NCBI GenBank assembly: GCA_044377005.1
Contig: JBILJV010000002.1
Coordinates: 37,947 to 101,946, forward strand
DNA from: JABMMZ01 sp044377005
Lineage (GTDB): Bacteria > Bacteroidota > Bacteroidia > NS11-12g > UBA955
Length of the DNA: 64,000 nucleotides
Direction: 5' to 3'
Positions 44,301 through 52,089 of the stretch are shown here, in pieces. A model generated the notes under the pieces. That model worked only from the letters and a program-made list of their open reading frames with translations. It made no database searches and was not told the DNA's origin. Every line of letters begins with the position of its first letter. Position 1 is the first letter of the stretch. The position numbers and the translations under genes are program-made.

Positions 44301-45655
44301 TTAATATTAGTAGAAGTGCAGAGGTTCGTGTTTTGGATGTAAATACCAAAAATATATTGAATACCTTTATTGTTCCTTATGGTTCATTTGTGTTCCTTAA
44401 AGAAGGTGCTAAATTGAAAAAAGGAGATAAAATATGTTCATGGGATCCATATAACGCTGTAATCTTGTCTGATTTAGCTGGTAAAATTGTTTTTGATAAT
44501 ATCATTGACGGTATCACATTCAGAGAAGAAAATGACGAAGTAACAGGTTATGGTGAAAAAGTTGTTATCGAAACTAAAGATAAAACTAAAACACCTTCAA
44601 TTAGAATTGTAGGAAAAGACAAAACAGTTTTAAAAGAAATCAGTTTACCAGTTGGTGCTCACTTAGCTGTAGAAGATGGTAAAACCATTATTGCAGGTGA
44701 TATTATCGCTAAAATCCCTCGTTCTGCTCGTGGAACTCGAGATATTACAGGTGGTCTACCACGTGTAACAGAGTTATTTGAAGCACGTAACCCATCTAAT
44801 CCAGCAACAGTTGCTGAAATTGATGGTGTTGTTACTTATGGAGGTATCAAAAGAGGTAACAGAGAAATTGCTATTACAAGTAAAGATGGTGAAGTAAAGC
44901 ATTATATGATTCCATTGTCTAAACACATTTTTGTTCAAGACAACGATTATATTAAAGCTGGGTCTCCATTGTCTGACGGCGCAATTACACCTCAAGATAT
45001 TCTAAGAATTCAAGGTCCTACTGCTGTTCAACGTTATATCTTAAATGGTATTCAAGAGGTTTATCGTTTACAAGGTGTAAAAATCAATGACAAACATATT
45101 GAAATTATTGTTCGTCAAATGATGCAAAAAATGATAGTTGAACAACCTGGTGATACGCAATTTTTAGAAAATGAAATCGTTGAGAAATGGGAGTTGTTCC
45201 AAGAAAATGATTGGATTTACGGCCGTAAGTTTGTTCTAGATAGTGGTGATTCTGACAAATTAAAAGTTGGTCAAATCGTTTCACTAAGAGAATTAAGAGA
45301 AGAAAATAGCTTATTAAAACGCCAAGATAAAAAAGAAGTATTGTGTAGAGATGCTGTAACAGCTACCGCAGATGCTGTACTTCAAGGTATTACAAGAGCA
45401 TCATTGGCAACAAGAAGTTTCATGAGTGCTGCATCTTTCCAAGAAACTACTAAAGTTTTAAATGAAGCTGCTATCGCAGGTAAAGTAGATTATATGAGAG
45501 GTTTGAAAGAAAACGTAATCGTAGGTCACCTTATTCCTGCCGGAACAGGTATGAGACAATACGATGGTATAATCGTTGGTAGTAAAGAAGAGTTTGAGAG
45601 ATTACAAGCTTCTAAACAACAACTAGAAGAAAATCAATCAGCTACAACTCACTAG
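41327..45655 (+). CDS. rpoC: DNA-directed RNA polymerase subunit beta prime
   Basis: The catalytic subunit, 1442 residues. It has the N-terminal zinc site [20 protein letters not shown] (about residues 66-85), the clamp and rudder region [20 protein letters not shown], the active-site [12 protein letters not shown] (about residue 471, three Asp binding catalytic Mg), the trigger-loop region [17 protein letters not shown], and the second zinc site [11 protein letters not shown]. It starts 40 bases after rpoB. A clear terminator follows the stop, closing the tRNA-tuf-to-rpoC block. Confidence 0.98.
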   Translation: [1442 protein letters not shown]

Positions 45656-45680
45656 AAAATTGATTGTTATGTTTAAAAAA

Positions 45681-45709
45681 GGTTGCCCTAATTTAGGGCA
45701 GCCTTTTTT
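45681..45709 (+). terminator. Rho-independent terminator of the rpoBC operon
   Basis: GGTTGCCCT (45681-45689) pairs with AGGGCAGCC (45695-45703) with one G-U pair, followed by six T. It lies 25 bases after the rpoC stop. The next 170 bases to the following gene hold nothing I can identify. Confidence 0.93.
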
Positions 45710-45882
45710 GTTTTAAAATTTTATGTGTTTTACGAAAAAATGACGTCCCATGGTAAATATGTAATAACATAGATATGTGATGGCCTTTTTTTAATGTATT
45801 GGTATATAGGCTAATATGGCTTTAAAATTTATTTTTTTAATATGTTTTAATTTATTTGATTTGAATAAATGATATTTTAAAA

Positions 45883-46983
45883 ATGAACCATATCACTAAA
45901 ATTGATTTTAATTTCCAAAATTGGGAATTAATCAATGATGAAAATTTTCACACTCAATTCAATGATTCTCATTGGAAAGTAATTGAAAAATGGTCGGATA
46001 ATGAGAAAAGTTTAAACCAAACTTCTTTATTCATTTCGTTATATCACTTAAAGTTAAATCATTTTAAATCCTTTCAATCAAATTCATCTTCAGAAATTCA
46101 AGTATTTCCCAGCCAAACTTATTTGTTTAAACTAAATTCTGAATCTTTCTTACAAGTATTTATTTTAGAATTTCCTATCAAATTTAAGTATTATTCAACA
46201 AAAGCTAGTAATTTTTCAGATATTCCTCATTTGATTTACCAACAATTGAATAGGTTAATTTCTGATACTAATATTACAAATAATGGTTATATTAAAAGTG
46301 ATTCTAAACATCAACTATTGTTGAATCCAGTCAAACAATATCTTGATGTATTGGATGGGTTTTTAAACGAAATTAAAGTATTGGAATTAGATTTATCTGT
46401 AATTAATGAATATAAAATTAATTCATTTTATTTGTCCATTTATACAATGTTTCCGCTGTTAGGGGAAGCATATGTTAATTTGTTATTATTTGTTCTTGCC
46501 AAAAAAGAATATCGCCAAAATCCGCGACTATATGACAATTTAATTAATCAGCCTTACTTAGTTAAAATAAAGACCTTACATTTGAATTGTGAAGGTTTTT
46601 TAAGTGGTTTAGTTCATGAGTCTAACATTGTTAAAACATTTGTATCATTAATGAAAAAACATGCTGATAATTATAGACAAATGATTGATCCTAAACACAT
46701 GTTGTGTGAAGAATTGAAAGAATTGTATGTGAAACCTACTGTTTTTTTGGCCAAAAACACTTATTTATCTTCTAAGTCGCTCTATTTTAATGTAAATTTT
46801 AATAGCCAATTAGCATTTCAATCTGTTCAAATTATAAAGGATTTTATATCTTATAGTATTAATCTTTTAAAAGAATCAGAAAAAAATAAATTAATGACAA
46901 TTTTAGAATCAGATTTCTTGGTTTACGACTTAAAAGAAGAAGATGTTTATGGGCTAAAAAGTTACCAACTATTGCATCAATAG
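45883..46983 (+). CDS. Uncharacterised protein, possibly HEPN-like helical C-terminal half
   Basis: I do not recognise this 366-residue protein. It has no signal peptide or membrane span and is very rich in Asn, Lys, Phe, Tyr and Ser. The first 125 residues alternate like a beta-rich domain. From about residue 185 it looks helical, with LLGEAYVNLLLFVLAKKEYR and later IKTLHLNCEGF, and the segment NYRQMIDPKHMLC. In outline this recalls HEPN-type domains, where a Glu-Ala-x-x-Asn helix precedes an R-x4-6-H motif; here R-x6-H is the only candidate. That is a weak, unverified resemblance. It stands alone between the rpoC terminator and a convergent exporter gene, 3 bases away. Confidence 0.7.
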   Translation: MNHITKIDFNFQNWELINDENFHTQFNDSHWKVIEKWSDNEKSLNQTSLFISLYHLKLNHFKSFQSNSSSEIQVFPSQTYLFKLNSESFLQVFILEFPIKFKYYSTKASNFSDIPHLIYQQLNRLISDTNITNNGYIKSDSKHQLLLNPVKQYLDVLDGFLNEIKVLELDLSVINEYKINSFYLSIYTMFPLLGEAYVNLLLFVLAKKEYRQNPRLYDNLINQPYLVKIKTLHLNCEGFLSGLVHESNIVKTFVSLMKKHADNYRQMIDPKHMLCEELKELYVKPTVFLAKNTYLSSKSLYFNVNFNSQLAFQSVQIIKDFISYSINLLKESEKNKLMTILESDFLVYDLKEEDVYGLKSYQLLHQ

Positions 46984-46986
46984 TTA

Positions 46987-47880
46987 TTAATGCCATACAA
47001 AATAAGCTCTAATTTTGTCTGCTAATTGTCTAACTTTTAATGCATTTAAATTGATGAAAACACCGATAAGCACTATTAGCATTCCAGTTAAAACACTGAT
47101 AGGATAACTGTCATTGAACAAGAATTTACCAATAAAAACTGCCCAAATAATACCGATGTAACTTACACTACTAATTCTTGCTGCAGAATCTGCTTGGTAA
47201 GCTCGGGTGATATAATACTGGCCAATTTGTGTAAAAATACCTGTGCCTATTAAGAAAAACCAATCCATAGCTTTTGGAAATTTGATTTGATATGGAAAAA
47301 TAATCATAATCAAAAGAATAAAAGGGAGTGCAATTAATGGTTGGTAAAAAATAATAACGTCTGCATCTTCTTTACCTTTCATGTTTCTAATAGCATTATA
47401 AGCCAATCCAGTAAAAAAAGCACCCGCAACTCCAATTGCAAAATCAAAAGTTGTAACATTGGAAAATCCTTTTACCATAAGGACTCCGGTAATTGAAACA
47501 GCAAATGAAATCCATTGGATAATTCTAACAGATTCTTTAAGAAATAACAATGCTATAATGGTCGTGAATAATGGACTCAAGTAATGAATAACTATGGCAT
47601 TAGCAAGTGCCATTTGTTGTAAAGTATAGAAATAACACAATAATCCTAATGCGCCAAAAAAACCACGAGCAATTAAAAAATTATGGTGGTTGCCCCAAGG
47701 ATTTATTCCTTTTTTCTTTAAAATTAGATAACTGATAATAAGGGTAACTGTAGCTCTAATGAAAATAATTTCAACAATAGGAATATGGTCAATGTATTTA
47801 ACACAAGCATTCATCCAAGCAAAGGATATACTTGCAATTAACATTAATTTTACGCCATGGGTAAATTGAATTTTGAACAA
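46987..47880 (-). CDS. EamA/DMT-family membrane transporter
   Basis: A 297-residue protein with ten predicted membrane spans in two EamA repeats, beginning GVKLMLIASISFAWMNACVKYI and including the second-repeat SVSYIGIIWAVFIGKFLF. The drug/metabolite transporter superfamily exports small metabolites; the substrate is unknown. The start is TTG, 2 bases after the stop of the upstream nucleotidyltransferase gene. The first ATG (47844) would remove part of helix 1, so TTG is preferred. It is cotranscribed with the nucleotidyltransferase. Confidence 0.88.
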   Translation of the reverse strand: MFKIQFTHGVKLMLIASISFAWMNACVKYIDHIPIVEIIFIRATVTLIISYLILKKKGINPWGNHHNFLIARGFFGALGLLCYFYTLQQMALANAIVIHYLSPLFTTIIALLFLKESVRIIQWISFAVSITGVLMVKGFSNVTTFDFAIGVAGAFFTGLAYNAIRNMKGKEDADVIIFYQPLIALPFILLIMIIFPYQIKFPKAMDWFFLIGTGIFTQIGQYYITRAYQADSAARISSVSYIGIIWAVFIGKFLFNDSYPISVLTGMLIVLIGVFINLNALKVRQLADKIRAYFVWH

Positions 47881-47882
47881 TT

Positions 47883-48875
47883 TTAGTTAAAGTTTATTTC
47901 AGCACTGTCACCTAAGTTCATGCTGTGGACCGTGCCATGTAAAGATGCATCATTGCCAATTAACGATTGACTTAAAACAGCGTTTTTGAGTTCTGCATAG
48001 GGGCCAATAATTGATTCCTTAATAATCGAATAATCAATGCTCGCATTTTCCCCAATACTAACATTTGGACCAATGATACTATTGCTTATTTTGCAGTTTT
48101 TGCCAATGAAAACAGGTTCTATAATGATAGAATTTAATAAGTTAGATTCTCGAAAATCCTTATATAAACTCCTTTTTAATAAGAGTTCATTTGTTTGTAA
48201 TAATATCTCTTTTTTACCACAATCAAACCATAAATTCACATTATATGTTTTAAAAACATGCCCCTTTGCAACCATACACATCATTGCGTCTGTTAAGTGA
48301 AATTCATTGTGTGTTTTAATATTGTTTTGAATATTATAATCAATGCAATCCATTAACTCTTTAGTCTCTTTTATTTTGTATATTCCAACTAATGCTAAAT
48401 TTGATTTGGGTATAGCTGGTTTTTCAACTAATCGAGTTATAATTCCAGTAGAATCCGTTTCTGCAACTCCAAATTGACGAGGATCTTCTACTTTTTTGAC
48501 TCCCAAAATAGATTGTTTACTGTTTAAAAGTTCTGGCCAATTCAATTCACAAATAGTATCTCCAAATACAATTAAAATTTCATTGTTTGCTATAGCATCT
48601 TTTGCAAGCCATATGGCATGTCCTGTTCCTTTTCCTGTAGTTTGAATTACAAATTCAGCATTAATATTAGGGTAATTATAAACAATATACTCTTCTATTT
48701 TATCTCCTAAATAGCCAATAATAAATATAAATTCATTTATTCCTGCTTCCACTAATTGGTCAACTATGTGGGCTAAAATAGGTTTCCCTGCCACCGGAAT
48801 AAGAGATTTGGGTTGTGTATGGGTGTGGGGACGTAACCGAGTCCCAATTCCTGCAACAGGTATAACGGCTTTCAT
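47883..48875 (-). CDS. Sugar-phosphate nucleotidyltransferase with left-handed beta-helix tail
   Basis: A 330-residue enzyme with the nucleotide-binding opening AVIPVAGIGTRLRPHTHTQP and KSLIPVAGKP, a metal Asp in VFGDTICEL (about residue 107), and VGIYKIKETKEL. The C-terminal quarter has hexapeptide-like repeats (IIEPVFIGKNCKISNSIIG, then VSIGENASI), forming a left-handed beta-helix. It resembles glucose-1-phosphate thymidylyl- or uridylyltransferases; which nucleotide and sugar it uses is not clear. It has its own full promoter and the exporter gene follows after 2 bases. Confidence 0.88.
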   Translation of the reverse strand: MKAVIPVAGIGTRLRPHTHTQPKSLIPVAGKPILAHIVDQLVEAGINEFIFIIGYLGDKIEEYIVYNYPNINAEFVIQTTGKGTGHAIWLAKDAIANNEILIVFGDTICELNWPELLNSKQSILGVKKVEDPRQFGVAETDSTGIITRLVEKPAIPKSNLALVGIYKIKETKELMDCIDYNIQNNIKTHNEFHLTDAMMCMVAKGHVFKTYNVNLWFDCGKKEILLQTNELLLKRSLYKDFRESNLLNSIIIEPVFIGKNCKISNSIIGPNVSIGENASIDYSIIKESIIGPYAELKNAVLSQSLIGNDASLHGTVHSMNLGDSAEINFN

Positions 48876-48892
48876 TACTGCTTATTGATAAA

Positions 48893-48924
48893 CAAAAATA
48901 TTATTCTATTGACAATAAAACAAA
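48893..48924 (-). promoter_or_regulatory. Promoter of the sugar nucleotidyltransferase gene
   Basis: On the minus strand TTTG (complement of 48921-48924) and TATTTTTG (complement of 48893-48900) are 20 bases apart, 17 bases before the ATG. Confidence 0.75.
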
Positions 48925-48993
48925 TAAAGATTCATTGAATTTTTCATAAAAGAACTGCGAATAAGTAACGCTATTTTTTTTATTGTATTTCCT

Positions 48994-49001
48994 TATTTTT
49001 G
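48994..49001 (+). promoter_or_regulatory. -7 promoter element of trpS
   Basis: TATTTTTG covers an in-frame TTG at 48999, showing that translation begins at the ATG at 49011 instead. Confidence 0.65.
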
Positions 49002-49010
49002 CCAATACAA

Positions 49011-50015
49011 ATGGAAAAAGTAGTAAGTGGTATTAGACCAACAGGTAAACTTCATCTAGGTAATTACTTTGGAGCTGTAAAGAATTTTATTGAAATGCAA
49101 CATTCATATGATTGCTATTTCTTTATTGCTGATTATCATTCATTAACAACCCACCCAACTCCTTCCGACTTACACCAATCTGTAAAAAGGGTACTTGCTG
49201 AATATATTGCATTGGGATTAGATCCGGAAAAATGTACACTTTACCTTCAAAGTGATTTGCCTCAAACCGCCGAATTGTATCTTTATTTTAATATGAATGC
49301 CTATCTAGGAGAATTAGAGAGAGTTGCATCATTTAAAGAGAAAATTAGAAATCAACCACAAAATATTAATGCAGGTTTGTTAACTTACCCTGTCTTAATG
49401 GCTGCTGATATATTAATTCATAAAGGTGAAAAAGTGCCTGTAGGGAAAGATCAAGAACAACATTTGGAAATGGCTAGAACATTTGGGAATAGATTTAATC
49501 GTTTGTATGGAAATGATTTTTTTCCAGAACCTCAAGCTATTGGATTTTCTGGTGAGCTAGTTAAAGTTCCTGGATTGTCGGGTTTAGGAAAAATGAGCAA
49601 AAGTGCAGGTGAATCTGATTGTATATATTTGGGTGAAGATGAAACTGTCTTGAATAAAAAAATCATGAAAGCAGTAACAACTACAGTTGAAGGCCCAAGT
49701 GAAGAGGGGAGTGTTAAACCAGTTGCAATTCAAAATCTATTTGATTTGATGAAATTAGTCTCAGAATCATCAACTTTTAGTTCTTTTGAAGACGCTTTTT
49801 ATCAAGGGACTATTCGCTTTGGTGAAATGAAAAAACAATTAGCCGCAGATATGGAATTGTTTGTAGCGCCCAAAAGAACTTTGATTAATGAAACTCTAAA
49901 TAATGACGAATTAATTAAAAAAGTGGCCAAAATGGGTGCCGAAAAAGCAAATGAAAGTGCCAATAAAACCATGCAATTGGTTCGTGAACTGATTGGAATT
50001 AAAAAGTTCTACTAA
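49011..50015 (+). CDS. trpS: Tryptophanyl-tRNA synthetase
   Basis: A class-I synthetase of 334 residues that charges tRNA-Trp, whose gene is at 34421. It opens MEKVVSGIRPTGKLHLGNYF with the HIGH-like LHLGN, has the KMSKS loop as GKMSKSAGE (about residue 195), and GKDQEQHLEMAR. Length is typical for bacterial TrpRS. An in-frame TTG 12 bases upstream lies in the -7 box and is rejected. The next gene starts inside the last 23 bases of trpS, so it is likely cotranscribed. Confidence 0.97.
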   Translation: MEKVVSGIRPTGKLHLGNYFGAVKNFIEMQHSYDCYFFIADYHSLTTHPTPSDLHQSVKRVLAEYIALGLDPEKCTLYLQSDLPQTAELYLYFNMNAYLGELERVASFKEKIRNQPQNINAGLLTYPVLMAADILIHKGEKVPVGKDQEQHLEMARTFGNRFNRLYGNDFFPEPQAIGFSGELVKVPGLSGLGKMSKSAGESDCIYLGEDETVLNKKIMKAVTTTVEGPSEEGSVKPVAIQNLFDLMKLVSESSTFSSFEDAFYQGTIRFGEMKKQLAADMELFVAPKRTLINETLNNDELIKKVAKMGAEKANESANKTMQLVRELIGIKKFY

Positions 50016-50538
50016 ATTTGAATTAGGTTTGATTCAAAGATTAATTATAGATATTAGAGTCTTTAAACACAAATATCCATTGTTTTTTTATATCAATGGA
50101 TTATTGATACTTGTTTATTTATTACAATTTGTAGTTAAAACAGAAATAACACCTCTTGGGTATTTTTCATTATACAGCCAATCTACAAGTAAACAAAAAA
50201 CCTATTCTCAAAATTTGCCTTATGATTTAATAAAGAATCAACCAATTAATATATACAATTCAAAAGGAACTTCATTTCTGATTCACGAAATAGTGACAAC
50301 AAGGTATGAAATTTTGGGAAATTCAACCTTTTGTAATCCACAATATGATAAAGCAAAAAAGCTCCATTTACCTGTTACTAATGATTGTGGGAAATTGAAA
50401 AAATTTAGACAATGGTATTATCAATATTGTATTAATAATGATATTCAAGTACCCTCTTTTGAATATTTTACTGTAAAAAAATGCTATTTTAGTGAAGGGA
50501 AATTAATCGGTTTTGAAGATGTTAAAATCAATAATTAA
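49993..50538 (+). CDS. Uncharacterised membrane-anchored protein without internal Met
   Basis: I do not recognise this protein of up to 181 residues. It has one membrane span near the N-terminus (YPLFFYINGLLILVYLLQFVV, about residues 29-49) and a soluble part of about 130 residues with four Cys (in STFCNPQY, NDCGKL, YYQYCIN and VKKCYF) that could form disulfides outside the cytoplasm. The reading frame contains no ATG at all; it must start at TTG 49993 (overlapping trpS by 23 bases), TTG 50029 or another non-ATG codon. Its 3' end overlaps the HTTM-like gene by 20 bases, and the pair probably works together. Confidence 0.75.
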   Translation: MELKSSTKFELGLIQRLIIDIRVFKHKYPLFFYINGLLILVYLLQFVVKTEITPLGYFSLYSQSTSKQKTYSQNLPYDLIKNQPINIYNSKGTSFLIHEIVTTRYEILGNSTFCNPQYDKAKKLHLPVTNDCGKLKKFRQWYYQYCINNDIQVPSFEYFTVKKCYFSEGKLIGFEDVKINN

Positions 50539-51349
50539 TCCTATATCCTTTCAGTTTTATAAGTCAATTATATTGACTTTTATTACTCTGTTATTAATTT
50601 GGTTTTGGTATTCAGGGCTAATGATTCACCATGTTTGGAACTCTCCATTTAATTACAAAGCGGCCGACCCTGTTTATTATTTTTTGGATATTCTTTGGAT
50701 TTCTAAGTTGGTGTTATACAATTGTAATTCCGCTCTAGTATTTGATGTTTTATTAATTGTTTCTTTATTAACATGTTTGATATCCCTTAATAGACTTGTT
50801 TTTATTCGATTTACAGCCGTTTTATTGTTGATTTACCATGTTCTGTTGAATGCAAAAATGGGATACCATGCGCACCATTTATTTGCATTGCATTTTGCAC
50901 TTGTTCCATTTTGGGTTAAATCTAAATATTTAGTTCCTGCCTTTTTATTATCAAGAAATTTAGCTTGCTTAACCTATTTTACTGCAGGTTTTTTTAAATT
51001 ATATCATGGAGCTTGGCTGTCAATTGAGAGTTTTTCAGCGGTATTGTCCAATCAACATGCTGCCTATTTTTATTTCAATCCAAATACATTACGAACTATT
51101 ATAAGTCAATGGATAATCCAAAATCCATCAGTTGGATTGCTTTTTTTTGGAACATCCATGTTGTTGCAATTGAGTTTTTTTATAGGCTTTTGGACTAGGA
51201 AATATGATAAATTGCTTGTAATAAATATTGTTGTTTTTCATTTAATGGATTGGTTTTTAATGAATTTGGGTGTGTTTTTATCAATGTTAAGTTTAGTATG
51301 GTTGTTTTTATATCAAATCAATCAACATAAAACGACTAAATTAATTTAA
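50519..51349 (+). CDS. HTTM-like multi-span membrane protein
   Basis: A 276-residue integral membrane protein with about seven hydrophobic helices. The central part, HHLFALHFALVPFW followed by LTYFTAGFFKLYHGAWL, looks like the HTTM domain shared with vitamin-K-dependent gamma-carboxylases, in which an aromatic-rich YF-x-x-G-x-x-K-L helix is typical. The soluble C-terminal part of true carboxylases is missing. The start is ATG 50519, overlapping the upstream gene by 20 bases. The partner gene encodes a single-span protein with a cysteine-containing outer domain. Function unknown. Confidence 0.72.
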   Translation: MLKSIINPISFQFYKSIILTFITLLLIWFWYSGLMIHHVWNSPFNYKAADPVYYFLDILWISKLVLYNCNSALVFDVLLIVSLLTCLISLNRLVFIRFTAVLLLIYHVLLNAKMGYHAHHLFALHFALVPFWVKSKYLVPAFLLSRNLACLTYFTAGFFKLYHGAWLSIESFSAVLSNQHAAYFYFNPNTLRTIISQWIIQNPSVGLLFFGTSMLLQLSFFIGFWTRKYDKLLVINIVVFHLMDWFLMNLGVFLSMLSLVWLFLYQINQHKTTKLI

Positions 51350-51434
51350 ACGCCTCATTTATTATGTTTTAACTTAAAGTAACGAAACATTTCCACATTT
51401 TGCCTCCGAAATAATTTATTTTCAATTATTTCAA

Positions 51435-51442
51435 TATGTTTG
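51435..51442 (+). promoter_or_regulatory. -7 promoter element of the deoxynucleoside kinase gene
   Basis: TATGTTTG matches TAnnTTTG and contains the first in-frame ATG of the ORF (51436), so the ATG at 51451 is the start. Confidence 0.68.
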
Positions 51443-51450
51443 CAGTTGAA

Positions 51451-52089
51451 ATGTCGAAAACTAATAATAACATAAAACATATAGCTGTGGCGGGAAATAT
51501 AGGAAGCGGAAAAACCACTTTGGCCAATTTATTATCCAAACATTACGGTTGGGAGATACAATTGGAAGATATGGATGATAATCCTTATATTACGGATTTT
51601 TACGATGATATGCAAAGATGGAGCTTTAACCTTCAAGTATACTTTTTAAACATCAGATTTAACAATGTTAAAAAAATAAGAAGTAACGATAAAATTGTTA
51701 TTCAAGATAGAACAATATATGAAGATGCTAGAATATTTGCGCCCAATCTTCATGCAATGGGATTGATGTCTACTAGAGATTATGAAAATTACATGGCATT
51801 GTTCGAATCATTAAATCAAATGATTAAAGCGCCTGATTTGTTGATTTATTTAAGAGGATCTATTCCTACTTTGGTAAAACAGATACAGCTGCGTGGAAGA
51901 GATTACGAGGACAGTATCAGATTAGATTATTTAAAACGATTAAATGAACGTTATGAGGCTTGGATTAGTACTTATAACCAAGGTAAAATATTGATTTTAG
52001 ATATCGATGAAATCGATTTTGCTAACGATACTGACGATGCGAATCAGGTAATCAACAAAATAGAAGCCGAATTAAACGGCTTATTTTAG
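51451..52089 (+). CDS. Deoxynucleoside kinase
   Basis: A 212-residue salvage kinase of the dCK/dGK/dNK fold that phosphorylates deoxynucleosides. Signatures are the P-loop AVAGNIGSGKTT (about residues 12-23), QRWSFNLQVYFL, the DR-T motif QDRTIYEDARIF (about residue 87) and the lid arginines in QIQLRGRDYEDSI. Specificity (dA, dG or dC) is not readable. The ORF can be extended 15 bases upstream, but that ATG is part of the -7 box. It converges on the next gene with a 4-base overlap of stop codons. Confidence 0.9.
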   Translation: MSKTNNNIKHIAVAGNIGSGKTTLANLLSKHYGWEIQLEDMDDNPYITDFYDDMQRWSFNLQVYFLNIRFNNVKKIRSNDKIVIQDRTIYEDARIFAPNLHAMGLMSTRDYENYMALFESLNQMIKAPDLLIYLRGSIPTLVKQIQLRGRDYEDSIRLDYLKRLNERYEAWISTYNQGKILILDIDEIDFANDTDDANQVINKIEAELNGLF

